A stretch of DNA of 64,000 nt from Gordonia liuliyuniae (GCF_021739025.1 NZ_JAKKOT010000003.1:372001-436000), one strand, 5' to 3'; counted from the first letter of the stretch, positions 1 to 15,000 are shown. Notes: generated by a model not told the origin, from the letters alone. Translations and numbers: made by a program.

Positions 1-2
1 AT

Positions 3-3000
3 GTGGAGGCGGTTGAACGCAACCTGCGCGAGCACCTCGCCGACTACATGGTTCCGTCGGCGATCATGGTCCTCGACGAGCTTCCCCGCACCGCGATGGG
101 CAAACTCGACCGGGACGCGCTGCCCGCGCCCGTCCTCACCGGACACACCGCATTCGTCGCGCCGGTCGGTGAACGCGAGACCCGCATCGCCGAGATCATC
201 GCGTCGCTCCTCGGCATCGACGAGGTGTCGGCCACCGACTCGTTCTTCGAGCTCGGCGGCGACTCCATCGTCTCGATCTCGTTGTCGGCCGCATTGCGCG
301 CCAACGGTTTCGACCTTCGGCCTCGGGATATTTTCGAGCACCGCACCGCGCGAGCCCTGGCCCTCGCGGCACGCGAGGCATCCTCGGACGTCCTACGCGA
401 ACTTCCCGGCGGTGGTGTCGGCGACACTCCGTTGACGCCGGTCATGCGGTGGCTCCTCGACCGTGCACCCGCGGTCGCCGACCTCGCCGACTATTCGCAG
501 GCGGCCGTCCTCGTCCTCGCTTCGGACGCCGACCCGGAGCAGGTTCGGGCGACGTTCGCGGCCGTCGCGGGCGCACACCCGATGCTGACCGCGCGCCTGC
601 ACCGTGAGCAGGACACGGACATCGTGCGGGCGGGCGACGCCGAGTTCGACGCCGACCAGCAGGTGGTCGTCGGAGCCGCCGATGTCGACGGCGCACACCG
701 GCACGCGGTGTCTCTACTCGATCCCGCGGCCGGGCGGATGTTCTCCGCGGTCACCGTGCCGTCGGCCGGACGCATCGTCGTCGCCGCGCACCATCTCGCC
801 GTCGACACCGTGTCGTGGTCGATCATCATCGGCGACCTCGCCACCGCGTGGGCGCAGGCGAGCACGGGCACACCGGTCGAGGTGGCGGGGGAGGCCACAT
901 CGGTCCGCCGCTGGAACACCGCCATCGCCGAACAGCCCGTCGCGCGACTCGACGAGGCCGCGCTGTGGGCCGACCGTCTCGGTGGCGTCGAGGCAGTCAC
1001 GCGGCGCCCGATCCTGCGCCGTCTGGTCGACCCGAGCGTCGACCGTGAGCGCGACCTGACATCGCATCTGTTGCAGATCGACGCAGATCTGGCGCAGACG
1101 ATCGTCGAGGACGCCCCCGCCGCGTTCGGCGGCACCGCGCAGGACGTGCTGATCGCGACCCTCGGTCGCGCACTCGCACAGTGGGCCGATCCGGTGAGCG
1201 GGGACGTCGACGGCGTGCCGATCCTCATCGAAGGCCACGGCCGGGCCGAACAGATCGCGCCGGGCGCCGACCTGGGTCGGACAGTCGGCTGGTTCACCGC
1301 GGTGTCGGCGGTCCGCGTGCCCACGGGAACGACGTCACGCATCGCCGCGGTCAAGACCGTCAAGGAAGAATTGGCGACTGCCGCGGACAACGGCGTCGGT
1401 TTCGGCGCGCTGCGGTGGGGCGAGATCCCCGACGGCGCCGTCACATCCGACCTCCGCGTGCTGCGGACCGCCGCACTGCCCGAGATAGCCTTCAACTATC
1501 TGGGCGTGACGCGGACCGCCGACAGCGATCTCACTGTCTCAGATCCGGCGTCCCTGCCGCCGTTCGCGCCTGCGCCCGAGACGCACCGGCTTCCCGGATC
1601 GATGGCGGGCGGGCTCGTTCCCGTCGCAGGCCTCGCAGTCAACGTGTCCGTCCGTGACCAGGAGACCGGTTACCTCGTCGACGCGAGCCTCAGCCACCTG
1701 CCCACGATCGTCGACGCCGCCGACGTCGACGACATCTGCCGGTTGTGGATGGAGGAGTTGCGTGGCGTCGCCGACGTGCTCGCCTCCGATCGGCCGATCG
1801 GTCGAACGCCGTCGGACATTCCCGGAGTCGAGCTGTCGCAAGACGAAGTGGACATTCTGGACGAGCAGTTCGCCGGGTGGGATGTGTGGCGACTGACCCC
1901 GCTGCAGGCCGGACTGCTGTTCGAATCCGACATCGCGCAGGCCGGTGCCTCGGCGACCGAGGGCCCAGACCCCGTTGACTTCTACGCCTCGCAGGTGCGC
2001 ATCGACTTGGACGGTCCGGTGGATGCGTCCCGGCTGCAGGCCGCAGCCTCCACCGTCCTGGCGCAGCGAGCGATACTGCGTGCCGCGTTCGTACGGACGC
2101 CCGACGGCACCGCGGTCGCAGTGATCTCGCCTGACGCCACCCCGGAGTGGGCCGAGTTCGACATGAGCGGACTCGCCGACCCCGCAGAGCGCGCCGCCGC
2201 GGTAGACGAGATCGCGGCACGCGCCGCCGCCGATCACTTCGATCTGAGCAGTCCGGGCGCGATCCGTTTCGCCCTGGTCCGGTTCGAGGACACCGCGACG
2301 CTGATCGTCACGAACCATCACATCGTTCTCGACGGCTGGTCCGGACCGATCCTGCTCGCCGAACTGTTCGGCGCCTACGCGGGCGTGGACACCGACCAGT
2401 TGGGCGGCGCCGACTTCGACACCTACCTGCGGTGGCTGGCCCGCCAGGACCGGGAGAAGGGGATCGCCGCGTGGACGCGGGCCCTCACCGGATTCCGCGG
2501 CGCATCCCTGATCTCCACCGGCGTCCGCCCGGAGGGGCAGCGCGTGTCCGTCGACCACCGCGCCATGCTGGGCCCAGCTGAGTTCGGCGCCCTGGAATCG
2601 TTGGCGCGAACCAGCGGCAGCACCGTGTCCACGATCCTGCAATTGGCGTGGGCCGTCGTCCTCGGCCGCTACACAGGGCAGCACACGGTCGTCTTCGGCG
2701 AGACCGTGTCCGGTCGTCCCCCGGAGGTCGACGGCATCGAGCGCATGGTCGGTCTGTTCATCAACACGCTGCCCGTCCAGGTGGAACTCGACGATGCGGA
2801 GTCGGTGGCCGACGCGTTGACCAGACTCGCTGACGCGAAGCTGGCCACCCTCGACTACCAGTACATCGGTCTGCCGGAGATCTCGGCGGCGCTCGGTGAG
2901 CCCGTCCTGTTCGACTCGCTCGTCGTGTACGAGTCGTATCCGGTGGATGCGGCCTCGCTCGCGGCCGCGGGTGACCTCGCGGGCCTGTCCGTCGCGTCGG

Positions 3001-6000
3001 TCCAGACGTCCGACGCGACGCACTACCCGGTCAGCGTGGCCGCGGCCAGCCACGGCAATGACCTGTCGTTGACCATCAAGCACCGTCCCGACTTGGTGCC
3101 GCCGGGGCTGGCGGAAGCGGTCGCCGACGGACTCCGCACCGTCCTGCACCAGTTCTCCACCGACCCCCGGATGCCGTTGGGCGCCGTGAGGCTCCTCAGC
3201 GACACCGACCGCGACCGGCTGCTCGCCGTCGACACGCCGCCGCTCGTACCGCAGGCGACACTGGCAGAACTCGTGACGGCTGCCGCCGCGCGCTGGCCCC
3301 AGCGGACCGCGGTCGTCGACGACACCGGCGAGTCGCTGACCTACGCCGAACTCGACCGCGCATCGAACGCTCTCGCCCGCTGGCTCATCGACCGCGGCGT
3401 CGGGGCCGACGACATCGTCGCGCTCGCGATCGGCCGTTCACTCGATCTGCACGTCTGCATGTGGGCGGTCGCCAAGGCCGGTGCAGGCTTCCTGCCGGTC
3501 GACACCGAGTACCCGGCGGACCGCATCGCGTTCATGCTCGCCGACTCCGGCGCGAACCTGGGACTGTCCGCGGGTGGGGCGCAGCCGCCGGCCGGCGCCG
3601 ACTTCACCTGGACGGACATCGACGACCTGTCGCGCAACGGCCTCGACGGGTACTGCACTGACGCGTTGACCGAGGGCGAGACCGCCGGTCGCCGCTTCCT
3701 CGACGCCGTCGCATACGTCATCTACACGTCCGGTTCGACCGGCGTCCCGAAGGGCGTCGAAGTCACCGGCCGAGGGATCGCGCCCTATGCGGCTGCACAC
3801 GCGGCGGCGCTCGACGTCGCCGACGGCGGCACCGTGCTGTCGTTCGCGTCGCCGAGCTTCGACGCGTCCGTCCTCGAGCTGCTTCTGGCCCTCGCCGTCG
3901 GCGGCACCCTCCACATCCGGCCGCCGTCGGCCGTCGGCGGCGTCGAACTCGAAGAATTCCTGACCAGCCGCGACATCAGACACGCGTTCCTGACCACCCG
4001 TGTGACCGAGACTCTCCGGCCCGAGCGGACCCCGCTGCAGATGGTGTGCACCGGCGGCGAGAACGTGCCGAGCGAACTGCGGAACCGGTGGGCTCCCCAC
4101 GCACGGTTCCACAACGTGTACGGGCCCAGCGAGACCACCATGGTGGTCTCAGCGAGCTCTGCGAAGACCCTCGACGCCCCGATGGACATCGGCGGCCCGC
4201 TCCCCGGCACCGGCATGGTCGTCCTCGACAACACGCTGTCCGGCGTCCCGGTCGGGGCCGTCGGCGAACTGTACATCCTCGGCCCGTCGCTCGCGCGCGG
4301 TTACCGGCACCGCGCGGGCCAGACCGCAGGCACGTTCGTCGCCTGCCCGTTCGGTGAGCCCGGCGCCCGCATGTACCGCACCGGCGACCTCGTGCGGTGG
4401 ATCGCCGGGGACGATAAGGGACACCTGGTCCTCGAACACATGGGGCGCAGTGACTTCCAGGTGAAACTCCGCGGCCAGCGACTCGAACTCGGCGACATCG
4501 AGCACGTGCTCGACGGACATCCGGAGGTTCGGATGGCCGCGGTGACCGCGGTGACCGAAGGCGCCCAGGTGACACGCCTGCACGCGTACGTCGTGCTCAC
4601 CGACGGTGCGTCGGCGACGCCTGCGCGACTGCGCGAACACCTCGCCGATCACCTGCCGGGTTACATGGTGCCCGCGGGCGTCATGATGCTCGACGAGATG
4701 CCGCTGACTCCGGTCGGCAAACTAGACCGCGCGGCGCTGCCCGAGATCGCCATCGACGCCTCCGAGGACTACGTGCCGCCCGCCGACGACGTCGAGACCC
4801 GGGTCGCGGACATCTTCGCCGACCTCCTGGACATCGACCGGGTCGGAGCCACCGACAGCTTCTTCGAGGTCGGCGGCGATTCGTTGTCGGCGACACGCCT
4901 GGCCGCGAGGGTCGGTGCGGCGCTCGACACCACCGTGACGGTCCGCGACGTATTCGAGGCCCCAACGGTGCGGGCGCTCGCTGCACGCGCGACGGCGGCC
5001 ACCGCACGCGGGGCGGCGCCGATCGTCGCGGACGCGGTCCGTCCCGCCGACGTCCCGCTGTCGTTCGCGCAGCAGCGTATGTGGTTCATCAACCGCTACG
5101 ACGCGCAGTCGCCGGCCTACAACGTGCCCCTCACGCTGCGTTTGCGCGGCGAGTTGGACGTCGACGCGCTGCACGGAGCGCTCATCGACGTCGTCACACG
5201 ACACGAGGTACTGCGCACGTGCTTCCCACACCGTGACGGCGTGCCCTACCAAGAGGTCGGCGACGCGGCCGAGGTCTCCTCGACCCTCGACTGGGCAACC
5301 GTGTCCGATCCGGACTCGCTCACCGCCGCCGCGACCACAGGCTTCGACGTCACCGTCGACTGGCCGGTGCGTGCACGCCTCCTCGCGAGCGGCCCCGACG
5401 ACCACGTACTGCTGGTGGTGCTGCACCACATCGCATTCGACGGTGAATCGATGAGGCCGTTCGTCACGGACCTCGTCTCCGCGTACACCGCACGCCGTGC
5501 GGGCGAGGCGTGGACAGTGCCCGAACTCGACCTGCAGTTCGCCGACTACGCGCTGTGGCAGCACCGCGAACTCGGCACCGTCGACGACCCGGAGTCGGAG
5601 ATCGGGCGTCAGTTGGCCTACTGGCAGGAACGTCTGGCAGGCGCCCCGGACGTCGTGGAGCTGCCGACCGACCGGCCGCGGCCCGCCGTCGCCTCCCAGC
5701 GTGGTGCCGCCCACCGATTCGAGATCCCCGCGTCGGTCGCCGCCCAGGTGACTGCTCTCGCCGCGGCCGCCGGAGCCACCGAGTTCATGGTCGTGCAGGC
5801 GGCCCTCGCAGTCCTGATCGCACGCGCGTCAGGCGAAGGCGATGTCACCGTGTCGACCCCCGTGGCAGGCCGCGGACAGCAGTCGCTCGACGATCTCGTC
5901 GGCATGTTCGTCAACACCCTCGTGCTCCGCAGCCGGGTCGATTCGACCGAGTCGTTCGCGGCTCTCGTCGGCCGAATCCGGGAGATCGACCTGGAGGCGT

Positions 6001-9000
6001 TCGCCCACGCCGACGTGCCGTTCGAAGTGGTCGTCGATCGGGTCGACCCGGTGCGCTCGGAGGCTTTCGCGCCGCTGTCGCAGATCGCCCTGACCTTCGA
6101 ACGAGCCTCGATGATCGAACTGGCGGGCGGGGCACTCGCCGCCGCGGACAGCCCGGTCGCCGACATCGCAGGCCTCCGTGTCGACGCTGTCGAACCGGAC
6201 CGCATCCCGGCGAAGGTCGATCTGACGTTCGCCGTGGCACCCGCCCCCGACCAGGCGTGGGAAGCGTCGATCATCTACGCGAGTGACCTGTTCGACCCGT
6301 CGACCGTGGCCCGGATCGTCCTCCGATTCGTGCGGGTCCTCGACGAGTTGACCGGGAACCCGGCAGCCGCTGTGGGCGACGCCGACCTGCTGCTCGAGAC
6401 CGAGCGCGGCCGACTGGCCGCGCTGGCGGGGACCGACAGCGCACGCGCTGCTCTGGCCGGCGTCGACGAGGACGCCATCGTGTCCGAGATGCTCACCGAC
6501 CACGCGGCACGCACCCCGGACGCACCCGCACTCACCCTCGGCGACCGCACCCTGACCTACCGAGAACTGCATGAGCGAGTGACCCTCGCGGCGCGCGACC
6601 TCATCGCCGCGGGCGTGGGGCCCGAAGTCGCGGTGGCCGTGTGCATGCCGCGCTCGATCGAGTTGGCGATCGCCTTCCACGCGGTCCTCGACGCGGGCGG
6701 GCGCTACGTGCCGATCGATCCGCAGGCTCCGTCCGAACGCATCGCATACCTGCTGCGGACGTCGGGCGCCGTCGTCGTCCTCACCGACCAGCCGACGGAT
6801 CTGCCCATCTTGTCGGACGTCGAGTTCGCGGCGCTGCACCTGATCAGGCTCGACGCCGACCGTCCGTTGCCGCCGACCGGCGTCCAGCCGTTGAGGCAAG
6901 CCGAACGACTCGGACCGATCCGTCCCGAGACATCGGTGTACACGGTCTTCACCTCCGGATCGACCGGCCTGCCGAAGGGCGTCACCATCTCGCACGGAGC
7001 GCTGCGAACCATGGTCGACGACGACTTCCGGCGGTTCGGCTTCGGGCCGGAGGACTCCGTCCTGTTCGCGTTGGCGATCACGTTCGACCCGTCAGTCATC
7101 GATTTCCTCCGGCCCGTCGCGGACGGTGGTCGTTCGGTGATGCTCCGTCCGGACGGGGAACGCGACCCGCGCTACATGCTTGAGGTGATCCGCCGCGAAC
7201 GCGTCACCTCCGTGGTCCTGGTTCCGTCGTTGCTGGCCGCCATGCTCGATCTCGCGACCGACGAGGAACTGGCCGGACTGGACGCGCTCCGTGCGCTCGG
7301 CGTCGGCGGCGAAGCACTGTCGCCGGGGCTGGCCGCCGCCGTCCACGAACGACTGCCGCACGTCTGGCTGTTCAACCTGTACGGGCCGACCGAAACCACG
7401 ATCTACTCGGTGGTACATCGCGTGGTCGGCGCGGAAGGGACGATCCCGCTGGGGGCGCCCGTCGCCGACACCTCCTCGTACGTTCTCGACGAACGCCTGA
7501 AACCCGTGCCCGTGGGCGTGGTCGGTGAGTTGTACCACGGCGGCGTGCGGGTGGCTCGCGGCTACGAGGCCAGGCCAGGACTGACGGTCGACCGATTCGT
7601 CGCCGACCCGTTCATCGAGTCCGGCATGCGCATGTATCGGACCGGCGACCTGGCGCGGTGGAACCGTCTCGGCGAACTCGAGTACATCGGACGAGCCGAC
7701 TTCCAGGTGAAGCTGCGTGGCCAGCGCATCGAACTGGGCGAGGTCGAGGGAGTCCTCGCCCGCCACCCCGGTGTCGCGAACGTCGCGGCCGCGGTCGTCG
7801 ACACGCCCGCCGGTCAGCAACTCGTCGCGTACGTGTCGGGCGCCGCGCTCGACCTGGCGACGCTCAAACAGCACGCAGTCGACACGTTGCCGACGTTCAT
7901 GCGGCCCGGCGGGTGGATGCTCCTCGACGAGCTGCCGTTGAACGCCGCGGGCAAGATCGACCGTCGAGCCCTGCCCGAGCCGCAGTTCGAAGCCGACGAA
8001 TACGTCGCGCCCGCCGATGACACCGAACGCATCGTCGCCGGCATCGTCGCGAACGTGCTGGGAGTCGACCGCGTGTCGGCGACCGCGTCGTTCTTCGACG
8101 TCGGCGGCAACTCGCTGAGCGCGGCGCGGGTCGCGGCGCGAGTCGGCGACGCGCTCGGCGTCGACATAGCGGTCCGCGACATGTTCGAGTCGCCGACCGT
8201 CCGCGAACTCGTGGCGCACGCGCGCTCGTCGGATGCGGCGGCCGTCGTCCCGCCGATCCGCGCCGTCACGCCGCGGCCGGACCGGCTCCCGCTGTCGTTC
8301 GCCCAGCAGCGGATGTGGTTCATCAACCAGTTCGACACCTCGGCGAGCGCGTACAACGTGCCGATCGTTCTGTCGCTGTCCGGGCCGGTCGACGCCGAGG
8401 CCGTCGCCGCAGCGGTCGCCGACGTCGTGGTCCGCCACGAGGTGCTGCGTACTGTCTTCCCGGCGGATCCCGACGGTGTCCCGCACCAGGTGATCGCCGA
8501 CGCCGCCGACGTCCGATCACGGCTCGACTGGACGACGACCAGCGATCCCGGGGTGCTCCGCAGCGCGGTCACCGACGGCTTCGACGTGGCCAGCGGGTGG
8601 CCGGTCCGTGCGGTCCTGCTCCGCGAGAACGCGACCGCGTACACATTGGCGATCGTCATCCACCACATCGCGGGCGACGGTGAGTCCCTACGCCCGCTGG
8701 TCGCTGCGCTGCTCGCCGGCTACGAGGCCCGCACCCGCGGCGTCGCACCCGAACTGGGCGACCTCACCGTCCAGATCGCCGACTACGCGCTGTGGCAGCG
8801 TCGTCATCTGGGCAGCGTGGACGACCCCCATTCGGTGGTCGGCAGCCAGCTCGCCTACTGGCGGAACCGCCTCGCCGGAGCGCCGGAGGCGCTCACGCTG
8901 CCGACCGACCGGCCCCGACCGGCGATCCGCGACGCGCGTGGCGCCGACTACGAGTTCGCGATCCCCGACGATCTCGCGTCCGGGATCGCCCGCATCGCGC

Positions 9001-12000
9001 GCGCACACCAGCTGACCGAGTTCATGGTGGTGCACGCCGCGTTGAGTGTGCTCGCCGCACGCCTGTCCGGCGAGACCGAGATCGCGGTCGGCGCCGCCGT
9101 CGCCGGACGAGGAGCGGCCGAACTCGATGAGCTGATCGGCATGTTCGTCAACACGGTGGTGCTCCGCACCGAGGTCGATCTCGGCGCCGACTCCGCAACC
9201 GTGCTGGCCGACATCCGCGACATCGACGTCGCAGCCCTCTCACGGACCGACCTGCCGTTCGAAGAGCTCGTCGACGCGGTCGCCGGAGCACGCGACCTGT
9301 CGGTGTCTCCGCTGTTCCAGATCGGCTTGACCTATCAGTCCACCGATCACACCGCAGGCCAGTCCACCGGGCAGGATCAGCCGATCCGCGTCGCCGACAT
9401 CGACGTCGCCTGGGTCGACACCGACGTGGCGACCGCGAAGGTCGACCTGTCCCTCGGGTGGTCGCGTCGACGCGCCGCGGACGGCTCGACGACGGTCACC
9501 GGCCTGTTCAACTATGCGGTCGCACTCTTCGACGAGGCGACGATCGCCCAGTTCGCCGACCGGCTGACCGCCATCCTGCAGGCCTTCGTCGACACCCCGG
9601 ACCTGCCGGTCGGCGACATCGACCTGACCGTCGCCGCCGACCCCGCACCGGTTCTCGGCGACGGCGCGTCAGCGCAGCCGATGACCCTCGTCGACCTGCT
9701 GGATCGACGCGTACTCGACGCCGACGCACCCGCGGTGCGGTGTGACGACCGGCGCCTGACGTACGGCGAGTTCGAAGCCCGGAGCAATGCGCTCGCACGA
9801 CAGCTGATCGACCGCGGCGTCGGCCCCGGCGACGTCGTCGCGCTCGGCATCGGTCGAGGCGTCGACTCGGTGCTCGCGGTGTGGGCTGTGGTCAAGTCCG
9901 GCGCCGCGTACGTGCCGGTGGATCCGCGCCTGGCAACCGATCGGGTCGCGCACATGTTGGCCGATGCGGACGTCCGCATCGGGTTGACCACCGAAGCCGA
10001 CCGGCCGTCGTTGTCGGTCGGAGCCTGGCTGTCCATCGACGGCGACGAGATGCGCCGTGCGCTCGACGACACCGCGACCGCGCCGCTGCAGAGCGGGGAA
10101 CGACGTCGTGAGCCCATGCTCGACGACCTCGCGTACCTCATCTACACGTCCGGGTCGACGGGCCTGCCGAAGGCCGTCGCGGTCGCGAACCGAGGCGTCG
10201 CGAACCTCGTCGCCGCGCAGACGTCGGAGCTGGGCACCGCCGCCGACAGTCGTGTTCTGCACGTCGCGTCGCCGAGCTTTGACGCGGCCTTCTTCGAGAT
10301 GATCTGGGCTTATGCGCGCGGAGCCGAACTCGTGGTGTCGCCCCCCGACGTGTATGGCGGACATGAGTTGGCGCAGGTCGTCGACGGCGGGGCCGTGACC
10401 GACCTCGTGATCACCCCGACCGTCCTCGCCACCCTCGATCCCGACGATGTGCCGACCGTGCGGACGGTGACTGTCGCGGGTGAGGCGTGCCCGCCGGACC
10501 TGGCGGCGCGCTGGTCGATCGGCAGGCGGATGGTCAACCTGTACGGCCCGTCCGAGACCACGGTGTGGGCCACCGCGGGCGAGGTCACCACCGACCGGCC
10601 CGTCACCATCGGTCTGCCAGTCCCCGGCGTGACCGCGATGGTGTTGGGGCCACGGCTGCGTCCGGTCCCCGCCGGAGTGACCGGCGAGCTGTATCTGACC
10701 GGTGACGCGCTCGCGCTCGGCTACCTGCGCCGCGCAGGACTCACCGCATCGCGATTCGTCGCGTGCGACTTCACCGCGCCCGGCGCCCGGATGTATGCGA
10801 CCGGCGACCTCGTCCGTTACACCCGGCACGGCGACCTCGAATACGTCGGCCGGTCCGACTTCCAAGTCAAGATCAACGGTCAGCGCGTCGAACTCGGTGA
10901 GATCGACGCGGTCCTCGCCGCACAGCCCGGCGTCGCACAAGCGGTGACGCTCGACCGGGTCGGCGCCGACGGCCGGACCCGGCTCATCAGCTATCTCGTG
11001 GCGCGGCCCGGACTCGCCGTCGACCAGACGGACGTCCGTGGCGCCCTCGCGGCGCGGCTGCCCGGCTACATGATGCCGTCGGCGATCGTCGAACTCGACG
11101 AGATGCCGACCACGGTCCTCGGCAAACTCGACCGAAACGCGCTGCCGGCCCCGCCCGAGACGCAGGGCGATGGCGTGGTGCCACCCGCCGACGAGGTCGA
11201 GGCGTCCATCGCGCAGGTGTTCGCGGGCGTGCTTGGGCGGACCGGCGTCAGTGTCACCGAGTCGTTCTTCGCGCTCGGCGGCGACTCCATCGCGTCGATT
11301 CAGTTGGCGTCGGCGTTACGCGCCGCCGGCCATCCGGTGAGCCCGCGGGACATCTTCGAGAACCCGACGGTGCGTGCCCTCGCCGCCGTCGTCGACGCCG
11401 CACCTCTCACGCTCCCCGAATTCGACGGCGGCGGCAGTGGCGACATTCTCCCGGTGCCGCCCATGGTGCGCTGGATGCTCGACCACGTCGTCGATCCCGG
11501 TGACGCCGACGACTTCTCGCAGGCCGTCGTCGTCAACCTGCCTTCCCGCGTCGAGCTCGATCACCTCGGCGCAGTGGTCGACGCGGTCGTTGCCGTCCAC
11601 CCGATGCTCCGCGCGGTGCTCTCGACGGTCGACGGTCGGCCCGCCCTCCGCTCGGGGGCGGCGGAGGCGACGCCGTTCGTCGCGATCGACACGCACCGTT
11701 CAGTCCGGGACTGGGATGACGCCGTTCTCGACGCACACCGGACTGCACTCGCCGCTCTCGATCCGTCCCACGGAACCGTGTTCGCGGCCGTCGGCGTACG
11801 GGACGACTCCGGAGCCGGACGCCTCGTCGTCGCCGCCCACCACCTCGCGGTCGACATCGTGTCGTGGCAGACGATCCTCGCCGACCTCGCCGCGGCTGAT
11901 GCACAGCTGACCGCGGGCGCCCACGTGGAACTGGCCGACGAAGGAACATCGGCCCGGCGCTGGGCCGGCGTCCTCGCCGAGCTGGCTGAGCGGGACTCGC

Positions 12001-15000
12001 CCGATCCGGACCGCGCCGACGCGCACTGGCTCGGACACCTTCCCGCCGCCGAGTCCGTCCGACTGCCCGGGGGAGGGCTCGATCGAGTCCGTGATCGACA
12101 GGCGACTGTCGAGGCGGCCGGATGGCAGATGCCTGCCGATCTCACCGAATCGGCATTGACCACGCTGCCCGCACTGTTCGGCGGAGCCCCGATCGACGTT
12201 CTCGTCGCCACCTTCGCCTCTGCGGTGCAGCGGGTGTTCGGCGACGATGAGCGACGCCGCGTCAACCTGCTGCTGGAGGGCCACGGACGCCAGGAACAGG
12301 TCGCGCCCGGCGCGGACCTGACGCGCACGGTCGGCTGGTTCACCGCGCTCGAACCGATCGCGATCGGCGTCGACGACGACCCGGTCCACGCGGTCAAGGC
12401 CGTCCGCGAATCGCGGGCCAGCCATCCCGACGGCGGCCTGTCGTTCGGCGCCCGCCGCTACCTGCGCCCGGATTCGCCGCTCGCCGACGCTCCGTTGCCG
12501 GAGATCGGTTTCAACTTCGCGGGCGCGGGCCGCAGCGGCGACGTCGAACCCGCATTCGACGGCGCCGACCTGCTCGTGCCGGTGCCCGGTCCCGTCCTAC
12601 CCGCGTCCGTGTCCGGCGCGATGACCGCGTTGAACGCTCTGTCGGTCGACGTCGCCGTCACCGGCGACGAAGCGGGCCGTCGCCTCGACGTGTCGATCGC
12701 GGCCCCGGCCGCGGTGCTCGACCGCGAGACGTCGACGCTACTGGCGCAGACCTGGCAGCGCGAACTCGCGCGTCTCGTCGCCAGGGTCGACGAACTGGGC
12801 GGGAAGGTCGGGCCCAGCCCGATGGACGTCCCCGGTGCGGGCCTGACCCAACCGGAGATCGACGACCTCGTCGACCGCAACCCGAACGCCGCCCTGTGGC
12901 CGCTCTCGCCACTGCAGCGCGGACTGTTCTTCCAGTCCGAGATCGTCGGCGACGGACTCGACGTGTACATCACGCAGGCGGTCCTACGCTTGCGCGGACA
13001 GGTCGACGTCGGTCGTCTGCGTCGCGCGCTGACCACAGTGATCGGCCGCAACGCCGCGCTGCGGTCGACGTTCGTACGCACCGCGTCCGGCACCCCGGTC
13101 ACCGTGGTCCCGGACGCCTCGACCGTCCGACTGGAGATCGCGGAGCCGGCTGCCGACGTGGCCGCCGTCGCAGCCGCCGAACGCCGCAACCCGTTCGACG
13201 TGGCCGAGGGGCCTCTCATCCGGTTCACGCTGGTGGCTGCATCACACGGTGAGTCGAGCTTGATCGTCACCAACCACCACCTGGTCCTCGACGGCTGGTC
13301 CGGTCCGCTCCTCCTCGCGGAGATCCTGTCGGCGTACGCCGGTCCGGCGGATGCCGCACCGCAGGTGACGGTCGACGGTTACCACCGTTTCCTGCGGTGG
13401 CTGGGCGACACGGACTCGGCGGCCGACAGCGCGGCGTGGCGCGACGTCCTCTCCGACGTGGCGGGACCGACCTTGGTCGGCAGCGGCGATCGGCATCGGG
13501 TCGACAGCGAACCCCTCGAGGTTCGCACCGAGCTCGACGGCGGGGTGGGCGCACGGATTCACGCCCGCGGGCGTGAACTCGGCGTCACCACGTCCACGCT
13601 GCTCCAACTCGGCTGGGCGGTGCTGCTGTCCCGACTCGTCGACTCGCCGACCGTCGTATTCGGCGAGACGGTCGCGGGACGCCCCGCGGAGGTCGACGGC
13701 GCCGACGCCACCATTGGGCTGTTCATCAACACGCTGCCCGCAGCCGTCACCGTCGGCGGTGGCGTGTCCGTCGCTGACGCTGCCGTCGCGGTGCAGGCCG
13801 CGAAGACGAGGGTCCTCGGCCACCAGCACATCGGGTTGGCGGAGATCAGCGAGGCGACCGGGCACCCGGTGCTGTTCGACACGCTGTTCGTCTACGAGTC
13901 GTATCCGCTCGACCCCGCGACGGCGGGCGCGGACGGCGACCAGCCGTCCGATGCCCTGCAACTGACGGGCGTGGACGCATCGGATGCGACGCACTATCCG
14001 TTGACCCTGTCGGCCGCACCGCACCCTGGCGACGATCAGTCGATCGCGTTGACGTTGAAATTCCTGCCTGACCAGGTCCCGGCCGAACGCGCTCGATCGC
14101 TCGTCGACACGCTCGGCCGTATTCTCACGGTGATTGGTGAGAGCGGGATTGGTGAGAGCGGGAACGGTGAGAGCGGGATCGGCGACCTGACCCTCGACGA
14201 TCTCGCGTTGATCGACGTGCCGAACGCGCAGGCCCAGGGCATCCTGCCCGCCACCGCGGGCGCAGGCACGCCGCCGGTGCTGCTGCCGGAGATGTTCACC
14301 GCTGCGGCCCGGCGCGCTCCGGAACGCTCCGCTGTGGTCGACGCGGACGGCGTCGAGCTCACCTACCGCGAACTCGACGAGCGGTCCAACCGGCTGGCCC
14401 GGATGCTCATCGAACGCGGTGTCGGAGCCGAACGGCCCGTCGCGCTGGCCATCCGCCGCTCGGCACTGTTGTTGACCGCGATCTGGGCCGTCGCCAAGAC
14501 CGGCGGTGCGTATGTGCCGATCGACCCCGACTATCCGGCCGATCGCGTCGCAGCGATGGTCGAGGACTCGGCGGCGGTGCTCGGTCTGGCGACGGCGGAC
14601 TGCGGGCCGCTCGACTCGGGACCGTCGTCGCCAGACGCGCTCGAATGGGTGCGTCTCGACGATCGTGACGTAGCCGCAGACGTCGCGAGTCGGTCGCCCG
14701 CGCCGATCGGCTCGGCCGAACGACTCGCTCCGATCACGCCGGAGAACCTGGCGTACATGATCTACACGTCGGGTTCGACGGGACGCCCCAAGGGGGTGGC
14801 GGTGACCCACTCGGGCCTGGCGAACTTCGCCGGCCAGGAGTCGGTGCGCCTGCACGCCGAGCAGGCTCCGGTCGTGCTCGGCTTCGCGTCGCCGAGCTTC
14901 GACGCCTCGGTGCTCGAATACCTACTGGCGACGGTCAACGCGGGCACCATCGCGTACCGTCCGTCCGACGCGGTCGGCGGCGTCGCACTCGAAGCCTTCA

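Noticed and set aside
1539-3149. A 536-codon minus-strand frame
   Set aside because: It is a shadow of the C domain on the plus strand, with no ribosome site and no recognisable motif.
13242-14855. A 537-codon minus-strand frame
   Set aside because: Antisense of C and A domains; low-complexity Arg-rich translation.
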